The notes under the pieces were generated by a model. The model was not told the origin of the DNA, made no database searches, and saw only the letters and a program-made list of their open reading frames with translations. From NCBI RefSeq assembly GCF_000188695.1, contig NW_004754924.1:1194201-1216699 (forward strand): a stretch of DNA of 22,499 nt, in the 5' to 3' direction. How positions within the stretch are numbered: the stretch's first letter is position 1; every line of letters starts with the position of its first letter. The position numbers and the translations under genes are program-made. The stretch comes from Salpingoeca rosetta (taxonomy: Eukaryota; Opisthokonta; Choanoflagellata; Craspedida; Salpingoecidae). Below are positions 13,136 to 22,499 of this stretch, one piece after another.

Positions 13136-13958
13136 GATGGCCGGCTTGCTGCAGTCGTATGCGCACGCACCGGCTTTGAACTGAGAGGCTGGGTGAACGC
13201 GTGCAGCTGTCTGAATATGTGTGTGTACGTGTGTTTATATGTGTGAGTGTGTGTGTGTGTATGTGCATGTATGTCGCTCTTGGCTGAGGACCACAACTGC
13301 ACTGTCACGCTGTTGTTAAATCGAGCAGCGATAACTCACCACCCACCTTCTTCTGTCTGCGCTTGCTTCTTGCTTCTTGCTTGCTTGCTTGTGTCTGTGT
13401 GGCTGGCGACGCGCACTCTCAGGTGGACATTGCAGAAAATTATTTGAAATTATAGCAATTTCTCCCAATGACGCATGCGATGTTTAAAAGCAGCAGCAAC
13501 GAGCGGACGGATGGTGTGTCTGTGTTCGTGTGGTTGTGTGTGTTCGTGTGTGTGTGTGTGTGTGTGTGTGTGTCTGTGTGTCTGTGTGTCTGTGTGTCTG
13601 TGTGTCTGTGTCTGTGTCTGTGTCTGTGTCTGTGTGTGTGTGTGTGTGTGTATCTGTGTCTGTGTCTGTGTGTGTGTGGAGGCGTTTGCATTTGGGAGAC
13701 ACAGGGAAAGCGGCGTGCACGCTGCAAAATCAGGATGGTGGGACCGCTGAATCCAAGGCAAGGGGCGAAGATCACCGAGAGTATGCGTGCACGACAAACG
13801 GTGCAACCATGTGGTGAGTTGAGGTCGCCGACAGCAAAACAGCAACACACAAGAGAGCAACCACACGTACACTCACTCACTCACTGACTCACTCACACAC
13901 TCACACACTCACACACACACACACACTCACTCACTGACTCACTCACTCACTCACACAC
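13136..13958. other. Spacer between the MEK start and the PET-LIM gene 3' end
   Basis: This 823-bp stretch contains the MEK promoter and 5' UTR on its left and the PET-LIM 3' UTR on its right. An AT-rich island at about 13434-13462 (containing AATTATTTGAAATTATAG) stands out from the GC-rich surroundings and may mark the gene boundary. A TG/TCTG tract (13519-13678) and a CTCA tetranucleotide repeat (13866-13958) fill much of the rest. The non-repetitive block 13680-13830 shows no LIM-type Cys/His pattern in any minus frame. Confidence 0.5.
13519..13678 (+). repeat. TG/TCTG microsatellite
   Basis: TG repeat with regular TCTGTG interruptions, lying between MEK and the PET-LIM gene. Confidence 0.88.
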
Positions 13959-13970
13959 TCAAGCACTCAC
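13866..13970 (+). repeat. CTCA tetranucleotide repeat
   Basis: ACTC and ACTCAC units with TGAC interruptions. It overlaps the stop codon end of the PET-LIM gene and yields repeated GTGAGT strings in the minus sense, which look like splice donors. Confidence 0.85.
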
Positions 13971-14634
13971 GCGCGCAGCAGACTCACGTGGAGGTGCGCG
14001 CCTGGACGGCTTGCGGGACTGCGGACGTGGAGGCGGCGCATCGGCTGGCGGTGGCGCAGGAACAGTGGCGGAGGGCGCAGCTGTGTCTGGTGTGGGCGGT
14101 GCCGGTGGCCGGGGCGGGGCACGGCGCACAGAGAGCTTGTTCTTGCGCTGGGGCACAAACTGCTTGTTGAAGCAGGCAGAGCAGTGCGGCTGCCCATCCA
14201 GTGGGATGTATGGCTTGTCGTGCACAGGCACGTCTGTGTGTGTGTGTGTGTGTGTGTTGGGGTGGGGCGTGGTTGGGGAGAAGGGTGTGTAAACAAAAAG
14301 GGAGTTGGTGAGCAGCACAACAACAAGTTACATGCAGGGATACACCTGCCACGCACACATCCACACACATCAACACACACACGCACGCTCACAGGCAAAC
14401 AAAAACAAACACATACATACACACCGATGCACACAACGCACCGCACGCAAAGCAGCAGAAATGGTCGACGTGCCAAGCCTGGTCCTCGGCCTGCACAAAC
14501 TGCGTCTCGTAGATGCTCTCGTCGCACGCGGCGCAGCGCGCCTTGTACTTGTCCGAGAAGTGTCGCTCGCACAACAGCCCGTCATCATGCACAAATGCAT
14601 TCAGCCCTGACGAGTCGTGGTCGTGGTCGTGGTT

Positions 14635-14711
<77 letters not shown>

Positions 14712-17700
14712 TGGGTGGGGGGTGTCACGTACGGTGCAGTGGGTAAGAGGGGGAGGGGAGCGTGTCATTGTGGTGGGGTGGGGTGGAGAGCGGGCGGGTG
14801 CGAATGATCTGCACACGTCGGCGTCCGTGTCTCTATGCGTGTATGACATGCGTGTATGACATGCGTGTATGACATGCGTGTATGACAACAGGGACCTTCC
14901 CCCTCCCCCTTCTCACCCCCTCACCGGCAAGGACGCGATCGCATTGGTCGCAGCGGAAGCACCAGGGGTGGTACCGCTCGCCGGGGGCAACGGCCATCGT
15001 CACTGTTCGTGGTGATGGTCATGATGACGGTGATGATGGTGATGTGGTGATGTGATGGTCATGTGATGGTCATGTGATGATGGTGACGTCGCGGTCATGT
15101 GATGGTCATGTGGTGGTGATGGGTGAGGTGCGTAAACAAAGATGCCGGGGTCATGTTGCATAAAATGAAAAAGGGCGTGTCATTGTGACAGTGTGCAACA
15201 GAAATACAGAGGCAGAGTTGGAACGAAGCGAACACACACGCAAAACAAACGAAGCCTCCCACAGGCACCACTCAACATTCACCAGCGCGGAAGCAGCACG
15301 ACACCAGCATCACCAGCATCACCAGCATCACCAGCATCACCAGCATCACCAGCGCCACCACGAATACCACCAGCGCCACCATCATCACGTGGCACCTTGC
15401 ATGTCGTTTGCGTGGAGCGGCTGACGGCACTTGTAGCACACGCTGTCCATCTTCACGCGCGACACCTGCCCAAGCTGGTGTGACTGCACCCTGTCATCGC
15501 CACAAGAAAAAACAGCCATTACAAACATGTGTGTGTGCGGCGGGAAAGGGACATGCGTGTGAGCAGCTGGCAGATAAAGCGCCACAACTCCAGACAACAC
15601 AACACGACACACGACACGACAAACACAGCACGACAACAGACGACACGACGACACGACATTGAAAGTGCGCACTTGAGCTTGAGCAGCGCCTCAAACTCCG
15701 GAACTCCCGCTGGCGTGAGACCTGCCGTGCAGACGGCATGTGATCGTCGTCGTCGTGGTCAGTTGTGATGCGGCGTTGCGAGGTTAATGTGGTGCAGGGA
15801 ATAAGATGGGTACACACAGAGGCACACACGGACAGGCAACTGAAAGTGGAAGCACACACACAGCCACACACATACACATACACACACACACACAGCCACA
15901 CACAGCCACACACACGCACACACAGCCAAACATGCGTGACATGCGTTGCCAGGGGTGCTGACGTGTCGGTGGCTTTGGTGATGGATGGCAGTGTCTCACC
16001 GCTGCAGAACTCCGGGTCAAAGTCGTACGCGGGCAGCTGCTCCTCCAACTCCATCAGGAACCGCCGCTCGCCTGACACGCACACACATACGCGCGCGCGC
16101 ATACACACACGCGCATGCGCAGTGATGGTGGTGGTGGTGGTGGTGGTTGTCGTCGTCGTCATGGTGGTGGTGGACGGGTGAGCAAGTACAATCACATTGT
16201 GTGCGCTTATTTATGTGCACAACAGGACGATGATCATGTATGTCGATCACGACCACAATCACGGTGTGCGTACGGACCGTCTGTGCCGGCGACGGGCACC
16301 TCCTGCAGCGGATACGGCGCCTTGAAGAAGTCCACAGCCTGACCAAGTGACGACGCGGTGGGAGTGTGGTGCAGTACGATGGTGGCGTGAGGCACACGCT
16401 AAATCAGACAAGTTGCCACGGTCACACATATCACACATCACACATCACACACACACACATCACACATCACACACACGCGCACACACATCACACATACACA
16501 AGCACACACATACACGCGCGCACACAAACGTGTATGGCACCTCCTCGTTTGATAGCCCCTCTGGTTTCCATGCAAGTGGAAGATCAGGCGTCAGTTCCGG
16601 GACATTCTTACTGCCGAGCTGTGCACGACGACGTGGTGGGTCATGGTAGTAGTGAGAAGGAAGCGAGGATAAAGACAAAAGAAAGACATCATCACCAACT
16701 AGCATACATTGTCAATGCACACCAAAGCAACACGCCAACCCGTCAACCCTTCACGCCACCATGCCACACCTCCTCCTTCCTCGCGTGCTTACCAGGTCCA
16801 CTTCCCCGGCCGTCGTTCGGCGTGCAGGCGCAGATTGCTCTTGTTGCTCTTGTGGTTGTTGTTGTTGTTCTTGTTGTTGTTGTTGTGACTGTTGGTGTTG
16901 CTGCTGGTGTTGTTGCGGTGGATGCTGGCCACCTTGCCGTGGCCCCACCCCAGTGACAGTGTCATACGGCGGTGCACCGTCGTGCGCCTGTGGAACCTCG
17001 CCATCATCATCACCACCACCACCACTGCCACCGCCACGACCTGGCTTTGGCGGGCGCGGTGGGGCCTGCCCCTCCCCGAATCGGGATTGCTGCTGCTGCT
17101 GTTGTTGTTGTCGCAGCTCGTCTTCCGGAATGACATCCAGATATGCGTCGTACTCCTGCGCCATTGGCGGCTGTGCAAGCGGCTGCAGTTGCTGTTGCTG
17201 TTGGTTTTGGTTTTGGTGTTTCTGCTGTGGCAGTGAGCTCGGTGTCATGAACACATATCCAGAGTCAGCGGGCCGCTGCTTCCCCGGCAGCGGTGGCAGC
17301 GGCATTCCGTGCGACGAACGAGACGCCTGCTGCGGCTGCTGCTGTGGTGGTGGCATTTGTTGCGGTGCATCTTGCCGTTGCCGTTGTTGTTGTTGTTGTT
17401 GTTGTTGCTGTTGCGGTGCATCTTGCGGCAGCTGTGGTGGCGGGCGCCGTCGGGATATGGCGGGCTGCGAGGACGGTGACGCGTGCTCCAGGGCACCGCG
17501 AATGCGCTTCACGTGTCCAGAAACAAGGCTGCTGATCTCCTGGGCGCGGCGCTCGCTGGCGCCGACGACCGGGGCGTTGAACCTGCCCCTGAGCGTGTCG
17601 GACAGCTGACCAACCTGCTGTTGCTGCTGCCGTTTTGCATGAAGAGCAACGTGCACCAAGGCGCAAGCGTCGTTCAATAGGTGTGAGCAGAGTGCACAGT

Positions 17701-17775
17701 CTTGGTCTTGGGAAAAAAGAGAGATTGGCGTGCGCAGGCACAACAGTGCGCAAACTTGTGCGCATTTGCAACCGC

Positions 17776-17839
<64 letters not shown>

Positions 17840-18519
17840 CAAACGCATCACACACACGCGCGCGCGCACACACACACACACGCACACACGCACACACGCA
17901 CACACACATCAAACGCATATCACACACACAACCAATGCTTTCTTACAGGCACGCTGGGCTCTGCTTCTTGGGCCTGGTCAACAGGCTCGTGTGAGAAGGG
18001 AGAGCACTTGCAATGGCGACATGACTTGCGCCAGAAGTGCAGCTCAAACCCAGGACACGCATCACCTGCAACACATCAACCATCAGTGCTGTGCTATGAG
18101 TGAACGGCCGGGCGCAGCTTGTATGGCGTAAGCACAACAAGCGCTTGTGTACTCACAAAGCACGCAATGCACTTGCGCCATCCCAACGACTGCACGGAAC
18201 CACCAACACAAGCACACACACACACAAAACACAACAAAGTGTAGGCCACAACAAAAACAGTTGCACGAAACACACGTGCACACAACCACAAACGCACGCA
18301 TACACACAACCACCACGGCCACGACCGTAAAACGACATTCGACCGGGCTGACGCACCGCATTTGAAGCAGGGCTGCCCGGCGTTGATGTCGTGGAAGAGG
18401 ATGCCTTGTTTCAGACCAAGTCCAAGCAAGTGCGACGACTCCTCAAACAAGGTCTTTGTCTTCATGGTCTTGGCTTTGGCCGCCATTTTCGGTGTTGCCT
18501 CTTCTTGTCCTGACGACAA
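13959..18519 (-). CDS. TES: Testin-like PET-LIM protein with large Gln/Pro-rich insert, 11 exons, about 662 aa
   Basis: Minus-strand exons: 18519-18357, 18065-17947, 17626-16793, 16618-16541, 16338-16278, 16071-16000, 15721-15673, 15490-15396, 15002-14925, 14606-14442, 14233-13959. Testin is a focal-adhesion and actin-associated scaffold. Seen in order: LGLGLKQG (about 32-39) then a Cys-rich module [18 protein letters not shown] with CRHCKC (52-75), as in testin; a 278-residue Gln/Pro-rich segment (95-372); the PET domain (about 373-442) with [17 protein letters not shown] and [17 protein letters not shown]1 with ligands C477, C480, H502, C505, C508, C511, C529, H532; LIM2 with C541, C544, H562, H565, C568, C571, C589, C592. 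Testin and prickle have three LIM domains. Here a Pro-rich tail of about 70 residues follows LIM2. The acceptor of exon 3 is the weakest call, because several CAGs lie close together. Donor-like GTGAGT strings near 13970 and 13987 leave room for an unseen downstream exon. ATG at codon 12 is an alternative start. Confidence 0.9.
14637..14711 (+). repeat. Pure TG microsatellite in PET-LIM intron 9
   Basis: About 72 bp of uninterrupted TG inside intron 14607-14924, between the exons encoding the two halves of LIM1. Confidence 0.93.
14836..14888 (+). repeat. 13-bp tandem repeat, four copies
   Basis: Four copies of ATGCGTGTATGAC, exact or nearly so, in PET-LIM intron 9. Confidence 0.85.
15001..15125 (+). 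repeat. GATGGTCATGTG-type degenerate repeat in PET-LIM intron 8
   Basis: Repeated TGATGGTCATG units of varying length in intron 15003-15395. Confidence 0.75.
15299..15375 (+). repeat. 9-bp tandem repeat CATCACCAG in PET-LIM intron 8
   Basis: About five exact CATCACCAG units are followed by CGCCACCA variants, ending just before exon 8. Confidence 0.85.
15853..15930 (+). repeat. CACAGCCA/CA repeat in PET-LIM intron 6
   Basis: CA repeats with regularly spaced CAGCCACA units in intron 15722-15999. Confidence 0.8.
16121..16172 (+). repeat. TGG/TCG triplet repeat in PET-LIM intron 5
   Basis: GGTGGTGGTGGT and GTCGTCGTCGTC triplets lie in intron 16072-16277, next to a short CG-rich CGCGCGCG run at 16090-16100. 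Confidence 0.8.
16425..16525 (+). repeat. CACACATCA repeat in PET-LIM intron 4
   Basis: CACATCACACATCACAC units grade into CA/CACG repeats in intron 16339-16540. Confidence 0.82.
17775..17935 (+). repeat. CA microsatellite in PET-LIM intron 2
   Basis: About 60 bp of pure CA, then CACG/CATCAAACGCA interruptions, adjacent to the donor of exon 2 (intron 17627-17946). Confidence 0.9.
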
Positions 18520-18776
18520 CGAACACGGTTTCTGCTACGGCACTAACGCGCACACCTTGAATGGCTCGTGCTAACGTGTCTCCTTGCCTCGGACTACTCC
18601 AGGGAGTGGTGGAAGTGCTGTTGCCGACTCTGCTGTGCACCCACCAAACCTCAAGTCGGGGACGTCGCAACAACACCTCAACAACAACACCTCAGCCTCG
18701 TCAGCGTTGCTTGTTGTGACGATATTTGATATAAATCATTCGCCGTATTTCTACAATCACCTCGAAACCGCCGACG
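18520..18776. promoter_or_regulatory. Divergent promoter region between the PET-LIM gene and the sulfotransferase
   Basis: The two start codons point away from each other across 257 bp. TATAAAT at 18730-18736, 41 bp upstream of the sulfotransferase ATG, lies in an AT-rich patch (about 18719-18755) and could serve as a plus-strand TATA element with a very short 5' UTR. No equivalent element is seen for the PET-LIM gene. Confidence 0.4.
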
Positions 18777-18908
18777 ATGAAGAAAACAACAACATGGAGC
18801 AGCACGCCTGCTGTTGTTGCCGGGGTGCTGGTGATGGTGGTGGTGACCGTGGGCGTGTGCACAATGCTGATGCAGGATGAGCGCTGGCAAGTGTTTGGCC
18901 CATCGTCA

Positions 18909-18939
<31 letters not shown>

Positions 18940-19113
18940 TGTCGTTGTCGTCAAATTCGCTGGGGCACACGTCTGGCTTACTTGCACGGCGAAGCCCAGA
19001 TGCAGAGGAGGATCAGCGAAAACACGGTCTTGCGCCTGTGGCGTTGCCAGCACGATACGAGAAACCATACAACCCACCATCCTTGCAGGATGTCCTGGAG
19101 CTGCAACAACAGC

Positions 19114-19195
<82 letters not shown>

Positions 19196-20395
19196 GAAGG
19201 GTGGGAGCAAGAGCAGCATCGACGACAGGAACAGGAGCAGCATGAGCAGTAGCAATGCAACGACAGGGGACAGCAGCTCGATGCGAAAGCTGCAGCAGAC
19301 AGAAGAGCGGCAGTCGCCGTCGGCCAGTGCGCTGGCGATGCTGAAGTGGGAGGATGGAGACCTGCCCACAAGTCCGTGGGAATATTGGACAGAACGCAGC
19401 GGGCATTGGGCGCCGATTGTCGATCACGAGCACAAGATCATCCTGTGCACCATCACCAAGGCGGCGTGCACGGCGTGGCGCAAGTTCATGCGGCGCCTGA
19501 AGGGGTTTAAGGACTGGGACACGAACGACGAGCGCATCACGCACAACTACGGCGGCCGCCAGTCTGGCCTCACCTACCTCAGCGCATATTCCACGCTGGA
19601 GGCAGACAAGCTGATGAACGACCCTTCCTACTTCAAGGCGGTTGTGGTGCGCAACCCACTCACGCGCGTGCTGAGTGCATGGAAGGACAAGTATGGCCCC
19701 AACAGCGTTCATCACTGGGGGAACATCAAGTGGGACAAGTTTGCACTCAACAACGTCCATGCAGGTGGGTAGGGGGTTGCGTGGGTGTGTGTGCATTTGC
19801 TTGTTTGGTTGTTCGTTTGTGCGTGTGCGTGTGCGTGTGTGTATGCATTTCGTTGTTTGTTTGTTGGTTTGTTTGTGCGTGCGTGTGTGTGTGTGTGTAT
19901 GCATTTGCTTGTTTGGTTGTGTGCTTGTTTGTTGGTTGGTTTGTTTGCTTGCTTGTGTCGAGGGCTTCCTTCTCTGGTTCTCATTTGTTCAATTGTTGCG
20001 CATTTCACGCGCTACTGGTGGCGGTAGGGTGCCGTGGGGACGAGCACTGGATGCAGCAGTCGTGCTTCTGCGGGTTGCGGCGGTGGAAGTATGACCGCGT
20101 TGCCCATATGGAGGGCGATGGCATGCAGCGTCTGGCAAAGGAGATGGTGTCACGCGGCAACGTGCCGAGCGACTTTGTCAACAACGGGTGGGGCGAGAAG
20201 CGGGACGAGGCGTTTCTGCAAAGCAACACGGTGTTCCACCGCACGGGCGCATCAACCAAGGCGGCGTCGTACTATGGCGTAAAGTCGCATCCCGGTGTGC
20301 TGAAGCACGTGGTGGCTGCACACAAGGAGGACATTGTGCGGTTTGGGTACGAGGAGGAAGTGGCTGCGCTCATCGACGCGGCGAGCGAACACTGA
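18777..20395 (+). CDS. Golgi-type carbohydrate sulfotransferase (Sulfotransfer_2-like), 2 exons, 451 aa
   Basis: Exons are 18777-19764 and 20028-20395, joined in phase 1 (G/GG). The N-terminus MKKTTTWSS is followed by a hydrophobic segment (about residues 11-32), the layout of a type II Golgi membrane protein with a lumenal catalytic domain. A Ser run (43-54) and 31 consecutive Gln (110-140) form a low-complexity stem. Catalytic part: LCTITKAACTAWRKF (223-237, K228) fits the 5'-phosphosulfate-binding loop for PAPS, and VVVRNPLTRVLSAWKDKY (289-306; R292, R297, S300) fits the 3'-phosphate-binding motif. Exon 2 gives DEHWMQQSCFCG, like the DEHWxPQ element of HNK-1, chondroitin and dermatan sulfotransferases. 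It would transfer sulfate from PAPS to a sugar hydroxyl of a glycan. The acceptor is unknown. The intron (19765-20027) is GTTTG/TG-rich. Confidence 0.9.
18904..18957 (+). repeat. Coding TCG/TCA triplet repeat (poly-Ser)
   Basis: TCG and TCA triplets encode the Ser run at residues 43-54 of the sulfotransferase stem, then grade into Leu/Ser codons. Confidence 0.9.
19104..19196 (+). repeat. Coding CAA triplet repeat (31 Gln)
   Basis: Thirty-one Gln codons in a row, almost all CAA, with only the third and the last being CAG. Such purity implies recent slippage expansion in the stem region of the sulfotransferase. Confidence 0.95.
19787..19960 (+). repeat. TTGTTTG/TGTG repeat in the sulfotransferase intron
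   Basis: Two related blocks of ATTTGCTTGTTTGGTTG and GTGCGTGTGTG type lie within intron 19765-20027. Confidence 0.75.
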
Positions 20396-20524
20396 TGTGG
20401 TTGTGATGGTGGTTGTAATTGTTGTGTGAGTATTGTTGTGACTGTGGTTGTGACTGTAAATGTTGTGGTTGTGATGGGTGTGGTTGTGGTGATTGTAATT
20501 GTGGTGCTTGTGGTTGTGGTTGAA
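20396..20524 (+). repeat. Degenerate TGTGGTTGTGA repeat
   Basis: GT-rich imperfect repeats with TGGTTG cores begin at the sulfotransferase stop codon, probably in its 3' UTR. Confidence 0.75.
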
Positions 20525-20844
20525 GTTGTGCAACGTCATCTTGGCCAGCAGCAATTAATGGTTGGAAGCAGTAAACAATCACGACTGGCACTTTGCATCG
20601 TGACACATAGAGGGTCGTTTATAATGTGATGTGATGCACGTGCCATCTGTCCTAACGAAATTCAAAGCTCGTCTCCACGACAAACGCGCCGAGAAAATAA
20701 TTTGGAGAGGGGGGGGAGGGGGAGTGCAGTGTCGCCATGCAGTGAGGGGAGTCACGAGCAGGGCAAAGTGCATGCGTCACAACGTCACACTACAGATGGT
20801 GACACGTGTGTGTCTTGTGGCCGTCCCTGCTCCACAGCTGACCC
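20396..20844. other. Convergent intergenic spacer
   Basis: This 449-bp stretch lies between the sulfotransferase stop and the stop of the minus-strand gene to its right. The left part (20396-20524) is a degenerate TGTGGTTGTGA repeat. The right part is unremarkable. No AATAAA is seen on either strand and no gene is recognised. Confidence 0.6.
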
Positions 20845-21197
20845 TTAATTGCCAGCGCCATTGTTTCCGGCACCATCACCATCATCATCACCATCACCAT
20901 CACCATCATCATCACCGTCGGGTCCGCGCTGCAGGATGGTGGTCAGAGCATCGCTGTAGTCGTCACTCCACGACCCAAATCTGAGGAAAAAGGCGGGGGC
21001 GTGAGAAGTCGGCGATGGTCAAGGGATGTGCAGCGCTCGTTTTCACGAGTACGTCTGCAACTTGGAGGTGCAATGCCCTTGCAGCACCCCCCCCCCCTCC
21101 GTGCATGATACAGTGCACCGTACACGTGCGCTTACAAAGTTCCGCACACACACACACACCACTCACTCACACACACACCACTCACTCACGCGCACGC

Positions 21198-21237
<40 letters not shown>

Positions 21238-22363
21238 CCTGCGAGAAAATACCTGATGGTAAAGTCGTCGCTATCTTGCGTGTATGCGTGAAAGTCTGCA
21301 TCGCGCGTGCACTCGTCCACGTCCAGCTGCGCCCGGCGCACATCTTCAACGCCGTCGCCCCCATACCGGTGCTGCGCAATGCTGGCAATGGTCACGGACG
21401 CAAGCGCATCGCACACCTGCGACAGGAGCAGCCACAGTCGGTCCGAGGACCTGCGCACGCGGTTGAGGCAGGGTGTATGCGTGGTTGAGGGAGATGGTGG
21501 GAGTGAGCGTGAGGGTGGAAAGGTTTGATGGTTTGGTACACCAAGCAAAGGTGCAACAGCAGGCATGCGCACGCACACACGCACACGCACACACACACAC
21601 GCACACACACGCACACACACACGCACGCACCACACACACACACACACGCACACACACGCACACACACACGCACGCACACACACGCACACACACGCACACA
21701 CGCACGCACGCACGTCCATATTTGTCGGGAACCAAACGCTTCGTGCGTGAGATCAAAGGTGCCCTCGCTGTCAACGAGAGGATGGATCAGCTTTGACAGT
21801 ACGCGGACAATCTAGGCAGCACAAGAGCAAATGCGGTGGTGCGCAGGTGCTAGTGAGCACGTAAGGCAGTTTGCTGTTGGCAAGCACAAGCAAGGTGTGT
21901 TGCACGACGGCTTTAGCACATGTGTGTGTGTCTCCATAACTAGCCACGCGCGCACGCACGCAAGCACGAGATGAGACGCACTGACAGGGAGTGCGCGATC
22001 GTTGGGGAAGAGCGGTGGAAGGAGCAGCTGCATCTTGATGAGGGCATGCGCGTACACACCCGCACTGACAAACACGGCCAAGTCCCAGGCTGCACAAGGC
22101 ACGCGTGGTTGGTTGTGAGGTGGGTGAGGTGGAGAGGGGCGCGTTGTGCTGGCATATGAAGATACCAGGATCTCAGTGGCATACGAGCACACGTTCGCAT
22201 GCATGAGGTGCACCACACCACAACACACACACACACACATCACACACATCACACACACACACATCACACGATCCATGCACACCAACATTGACCCATACCG
22301 AGCGGGTCATCGCTGCGTGGGAGAATGAAGAGCTTTCGATCAACCAGCCGTTTACACAGTGTA
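20845..22363 (-). CDS. Unrecognised protein, 3' part of a multi-exon gene (5 exons seen)
   Basis: Minus-strand exons are 22363-22299, 22089-21986, 21811-21714, 21450-21253 and 20980-20845 (stop TAA). Phases agree at every junction (1, 0, 2, 2). The 5' part is beyond 22363, in the remaining intron or outside the window. The visible about 200 residues include [83 protein letters not shown] and [19 protein letters not shown]. They read as an amphipathic, mostly helical soluble protein with no membrane segment or catalytic motif I can name. The C-terminus is an Asp/Gly repeat (DDDGDGDG) made from an ATC/ACC triplet tract. I do not assign a family or function; a helical scaffold or trafficking subunit is only one possibility. 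The weakest points are the first visible exon and the acceptor at 21812. Confidence 0.72.
21142..21236 (+). repeat. CA/CTCACACA repeat in the last intron of the unrecognised gene
   Basis: CA runs with ACTCACTC interruptions, then CGCACG and pure CA, inside intron 20981-21252. Confidence 0.85.
21566..21712 (+). repeat. CACG/CACA repeat overlapping a splice donor
   Basis: About 145 bp of CACGCACACA units in intron 21451-21713. In the minus sense the donor GTGCGTGCGTG is the first part of this repeat. Confidence 0.88.
22221..22268 (+). repeat. CACACATCA repeat
   Basis: CA runs with ATCA interruptions inside intron 22090-22298. Confidence 0.8.
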
Positions 22364-22499
22364 CTGCACAAGGCAAGCGGACGGTGTGGTGTCAACAAGC
22401 AAGAGAGTGAGAAGCGAGGCCGACGAAAGTAGGCGCCAAGCAAGCAAGCAACACACACACACGTGCACACACACACACACGTGCCCAACACACACACAC
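22364..22499. other. Window edge: probable intron of the unrecognised gene with CA repeats
   Basis: Sequence upstream of the first visible exon ends in CA and CACGTG-interrupted CA repeats (22447-22499). The acceptor CAG for the exon at 22363 is at 22366-22364. Confidence 0.5.

Noticed and set aside
13680..13830. Possible LIM3 exon of the PET-LIM gene
   Set aside because: The block is non-repetitive but no minus-strand frame shows the CxxC...HxxC spacing of a LIM domain.
14637..14888. CRISPR-like or structured repeat arrays
   Set aside because: The repeats are head-to-tail minisatellites or dinucleotide runs without spacers, inside introns of a eukaryotic gene.
18151..18182. Short exon candidate between PET-LIM exons 1 and 2 (after GTGCAG, before GTGAGT)
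   Set aside because: Joining exon 1 directly to 18065 gives the testin-like [14 protein letters not shown] in phase; including the candidate breaks this pattern.

Overview
This window is nuclear DNA of a unicellular eukaryote. Genes are split by many short GT-AG introns. Exons are GC-rich, and introns and spacers are dominated by (TG)n/(CA)n microsatellites. The standard genetic code fits every exon chain. A MEK-type MAP kinase kinase, a testin-like PET-LIM protein and a Sulfotransfer_2-type enzyme with polyQ/polyS tracts, at about 7 genes in 22.5 kb, point to a holozoan protist, most likely a choanoflagellate. That placement is inference; no rRNA, tRNA or mitochondrial marker is present to confirm it.

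Layout, left to right: (1) an FAD-dependent monooxygenase on the minus strand (520-2644, 3 exons); (2) a UbiA-family prenyltransferase on the plus strand (2765-3949, no intron), divergent from the monooxygenase across a 120-bp spacer; (3) a geranylgeranyl-diphosphate-synthase-like gene on minus (4637-8215, 7 exons) with a long N-terminal extension; (4) a MEK1/2-type MAP2K on minus (9350-13135, 12 exons, 396 aa); (5) a testin-like PET-LIM protein on minus (13959-18519, 11 exons, about 662 aa) with a 278-codon Gln/Pro-rich exon; (6) a Golgi-type carbohydrate sulfotransferase on plus (18777-20395, 2 exons), divergent from gene 5; (7) the 3' part of an unrecognised gene on minus (20845 to at least 22363, 5 exons seen). 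I assembled the exon chains by hand. In every chain the reading phase is kept across all junctions and the protein matches its family across them, except for gene 7, where no family was recognised.

The first three genes form a chemically coherent set. A trans-prenyl diphosphate synthase would make the polyprenyl donor, a UbiA enzyme would attach it to an aromatic or other acceptor, and an FAD monooxygenase would hydroxylate or epoxidise the product. This is the enzyme logic of prenylquinone or meroterpenoid pathways, and it is the most interesting feature of the window. Genes 4 and 5 are signalling and cytoskeletal and gene 6 is secretory; no functional link to the first three is evident.

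No mobile element, CRISPR array, tRNA or rRNA was seen. The very long TG/CA tracts generate many spurious Cys-Val or His-Thr open frames, which are ignored here.
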